NCBI GenBank assembly: GCA_963965975.1
Contig: OZ014419.1
Location: 6,590,150-6,654,149 of the forward strand
Source: Xestospongia bergquistia
Lineage: Eukaryota; Porifera; Demospongiae; Haplosclerida; Petrosiidae
Length of the DNA: 64,000 bases
Direction of reading: 5' to 3'
Part shown: in pieces, positions 61,995-64,000 of the stretch
Layout of the letters: the number at the start of each line of letters is the position of its first letter
How positions within the stretch are numbered: the first letter of the stretch is position 1
Position numbers and translations under genes: made by a program
The notes under the pieces: model-generated
Told to the model about the DNA's origin: nothing
Seen by the model: the letters and a program-made list of their open reading frames with translations, nothing else
The model's database searches: none

Positions 61995-64000
61995 GTAGAG
62001 TCTGAGATTAGTGTCTATTTGTCTGTCTGTCCGTTCATCAACCATTCATTTAACCATCCCATATCTTCGACCCCATGCTCATATATTAATTACCATAAAC
62101 TCAGCATTTTCCTGGTAGTAAATAGACTCCACATTACTACTTAACTAAATCCTCAGAGACAAAGTCTTACATCAGTATACAAATTTACATGTAGGAGACA
62201 TTCCTACTCACAATTAGTAGACATCTTACAGCAGTATCACTTGCCAAGAAACCTGTTATGACTGGTAGTAATTTCTAACATCTCACAACATACTAGTCAT
62301 GTATTGGACATTAGTAATTCTAAGGTTTGAGAAGTATTATTTCAGGAGCTGCCAAGTTTGGCTGCATTTATAGATTTTCTATTCTTCGTTAACAAGTTCA
62401 GTTTATTATATTGTGGCAAATTAATGTCTTTAATTATGTAGGAATTGCATAGATTGTGGCAAACTTGTATACATTTCTAAAAATGTCTAGACTATAGATT
62501 AAAGTCACTGGCAACTGTTGAGAGAACAGGTGTATGTTATGTTGTGTTGTTTATGGTGTATGTTGTGTTGTGTTGTTTATGGTGTTTTTACAATACATTT
62601 TAGTTGTGCTTCCTTAGTTGTCAATGGGATAGAGGATTGACGACTTGTAGCAAAATATTTTAGCCAATGAGTCACTTCAGAATGAGACTACTGATGTAAA
62701 CAGTGTTATCTTTGATGTTAGATTGTCTACATGAGTGGGCTATGTAATTCTGTTGTTAATAATATACCAGTAGTGTTTTGACTTTTGTAATTTTTGCCTC
62801 TCTCCCTCCCTCCTTTTCTTTCCTCCCTTCTTTTCTTCTTGTCTATCTCCTATACAGTACAGAACAGTATGGTTGACATAAAGCATTTCTCTAATACAAT
62901 TACCACTAATTATTACTCACATAGCACTTTTACATCTTCTGTTTGCTTGGAGCAATAAACCTGATCAGGGCCTTACGCACACACACACACTCACTAGCAC
63001 GTTATAACACATATCGGCTACTTCCAACAACAGCTATATATGTCCCATGACTGTATTATTGAGTACAGCACTCTTGATATGGACAGTTATGGATGCCAAT
63101 ATTGACTTGTCTCCATCTTCGATAAATTAGTTAATCAAATGAACTAGATTATTGACACAAACTATGATAGGATTTTGTATAATTTAGAAGTGTCTGGTAC
63201 AGTACCTTTGTCATTTATTAACATGTGACTGACTTGTTTGGTTGAAAGTCATTTTGCCTTTTGTTGTGGTTATCAATACATACCTCAACTTGTTTATAGA
63301 GTCAGTTTAATTCAATTGGCCAATTCATAGAGGAGATAGGAATGGTCAAAGAAACCACAGTCTCTGCTAAATAATGACAACAATGCTGTTTGCTTTGAGC
63401 AAGATTATGGAAGCACCATATGTATAGCATGTAGTGGTAGTCTTTGACGTAGTTTATAACAATAGAATTGAGTGGGTAGGCATATCATGTAACTACTCAT
63501 TGTGGTTGTCTGGAATGAGACAGCAAATGAAGGTGGTGTTAACTGAAATGCAGTGTGGTCATTTAAAAATAGTAAATATAATATAGACTTTCACTTGATA
63601 ACTCTTCTTAATGTTTTTTAATGAAGTACATATGCCTGCCAACTTTTTACTGTCCTTTACATCCCCTATATAGAAAACCACTGGGATTACCACCCAAACA
63701 CATACTAACCCCTTTCACAGGGTGGGGGTTGGGAAGACTTGGCTAATATGCCTAGTACAAGTCTTAGAATTCCATCCTGTATGGTCTGGCTTTGTTGATA
63801 GTCTGGTACCATTTTTAGTAACTCTACAATATACCACATACTAATATATACCATATAATGTCACAGTCTCAATTATTTCTGGACATCCCCTTGTATCAGT
63901 AATATGCCAACAAGCTGTTACTTGATCAATTGTCTTAGCCAAGATATCAGCCTGTGGGTTAATCCTTGGCACATTGTATTAACGTATCTCTTATGTGCGC
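61995..64000 (+). other. DNAH2: Probable last DNAH2 intron, open at the window end
   Basis: A donor (AAAAGGTAGAG) follows the last recognised exon. The remaining 2 kb shows no sequence resembling the conserved dynein C terminus and no other gene. It includes a short duplicated GT-rich stretch at 62531-62585 and a pyrimidine-rich block at 62799-62850. Confidence 0.55.

Overview
This is nuclear DNA of an early-branching animal, most likely a demosponge (Amphimedon-like). The sequence is AT-rich. The genes are densely packed, divergent promoters are about 100 bp, and introns are very short (many 43-60 nt, GT...AG). Protein matches are to animal families: a GABA-B-type class C GPCR pair, Rubicon, UVRAG, CEP295, a gasdermin-like protein and axonemal dynein heavy chain 2. 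The species call is inference; the gene identities rest on motifs read by eye, and no database search was run.

Layout. 1-3250: degenerate satellite-like repeats, ending in an inverted copy, with no convincing gene. 3385-9846 (minus): two tandem GABA-B-like receptor genes with blocks of near-identity that include introns. 10827-14694 (minus): a Rubicon/Pacer-type autophagy regulator with the Cys-rich Rubicon-homology domain and no visible RUN domain. 15014-19432 (minus): a CEP295-type centriole protein with a C-terminal ALMS motif. 19535-21052 (plus): an unrecognised multi-exon gene sharing a ~100 bp divergent promoter with CEP295; that promoter carries a perfect CLEAR-type E-box palindrome. 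21143-22382 (minus): a glutathionyl-hydroquinone reductase, divergent from UVRAG. 22559-26550 (plus): UVRAG. 26783-28781 (minus): a 345-residue gasdermin-N-like protein without a gasdermin C domain. 28881 to beyond 61994 (plus): DNAH2 in about 60 exons. Its last exon was not found and presumably lies past the window end.

Inside one 4.4 kb DNAH2 intron (35154-39570) sit two intronless same-strand genes for secreted, cysteine-rich fibrinogen-like proteins. Each has its own TATA box at nearly the same distance from its ATG.

Functional links. UVRAG and Rubicon are known physical partners in the Beclin1-VPS34 complex and lie about 8 kb apart here. CEP295 (centriole) and DNAH2 (axonemal inner-arm dynein) are both ciliary. 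The 99 bp promoter between DNAH2 and the gasdermin-like gene contains an RFX X-box-like inverted repeat, as expected for a ciliary gene. Long CT microsatellites form the polypyrimidine tracts of many 3' splice sites across several genes.
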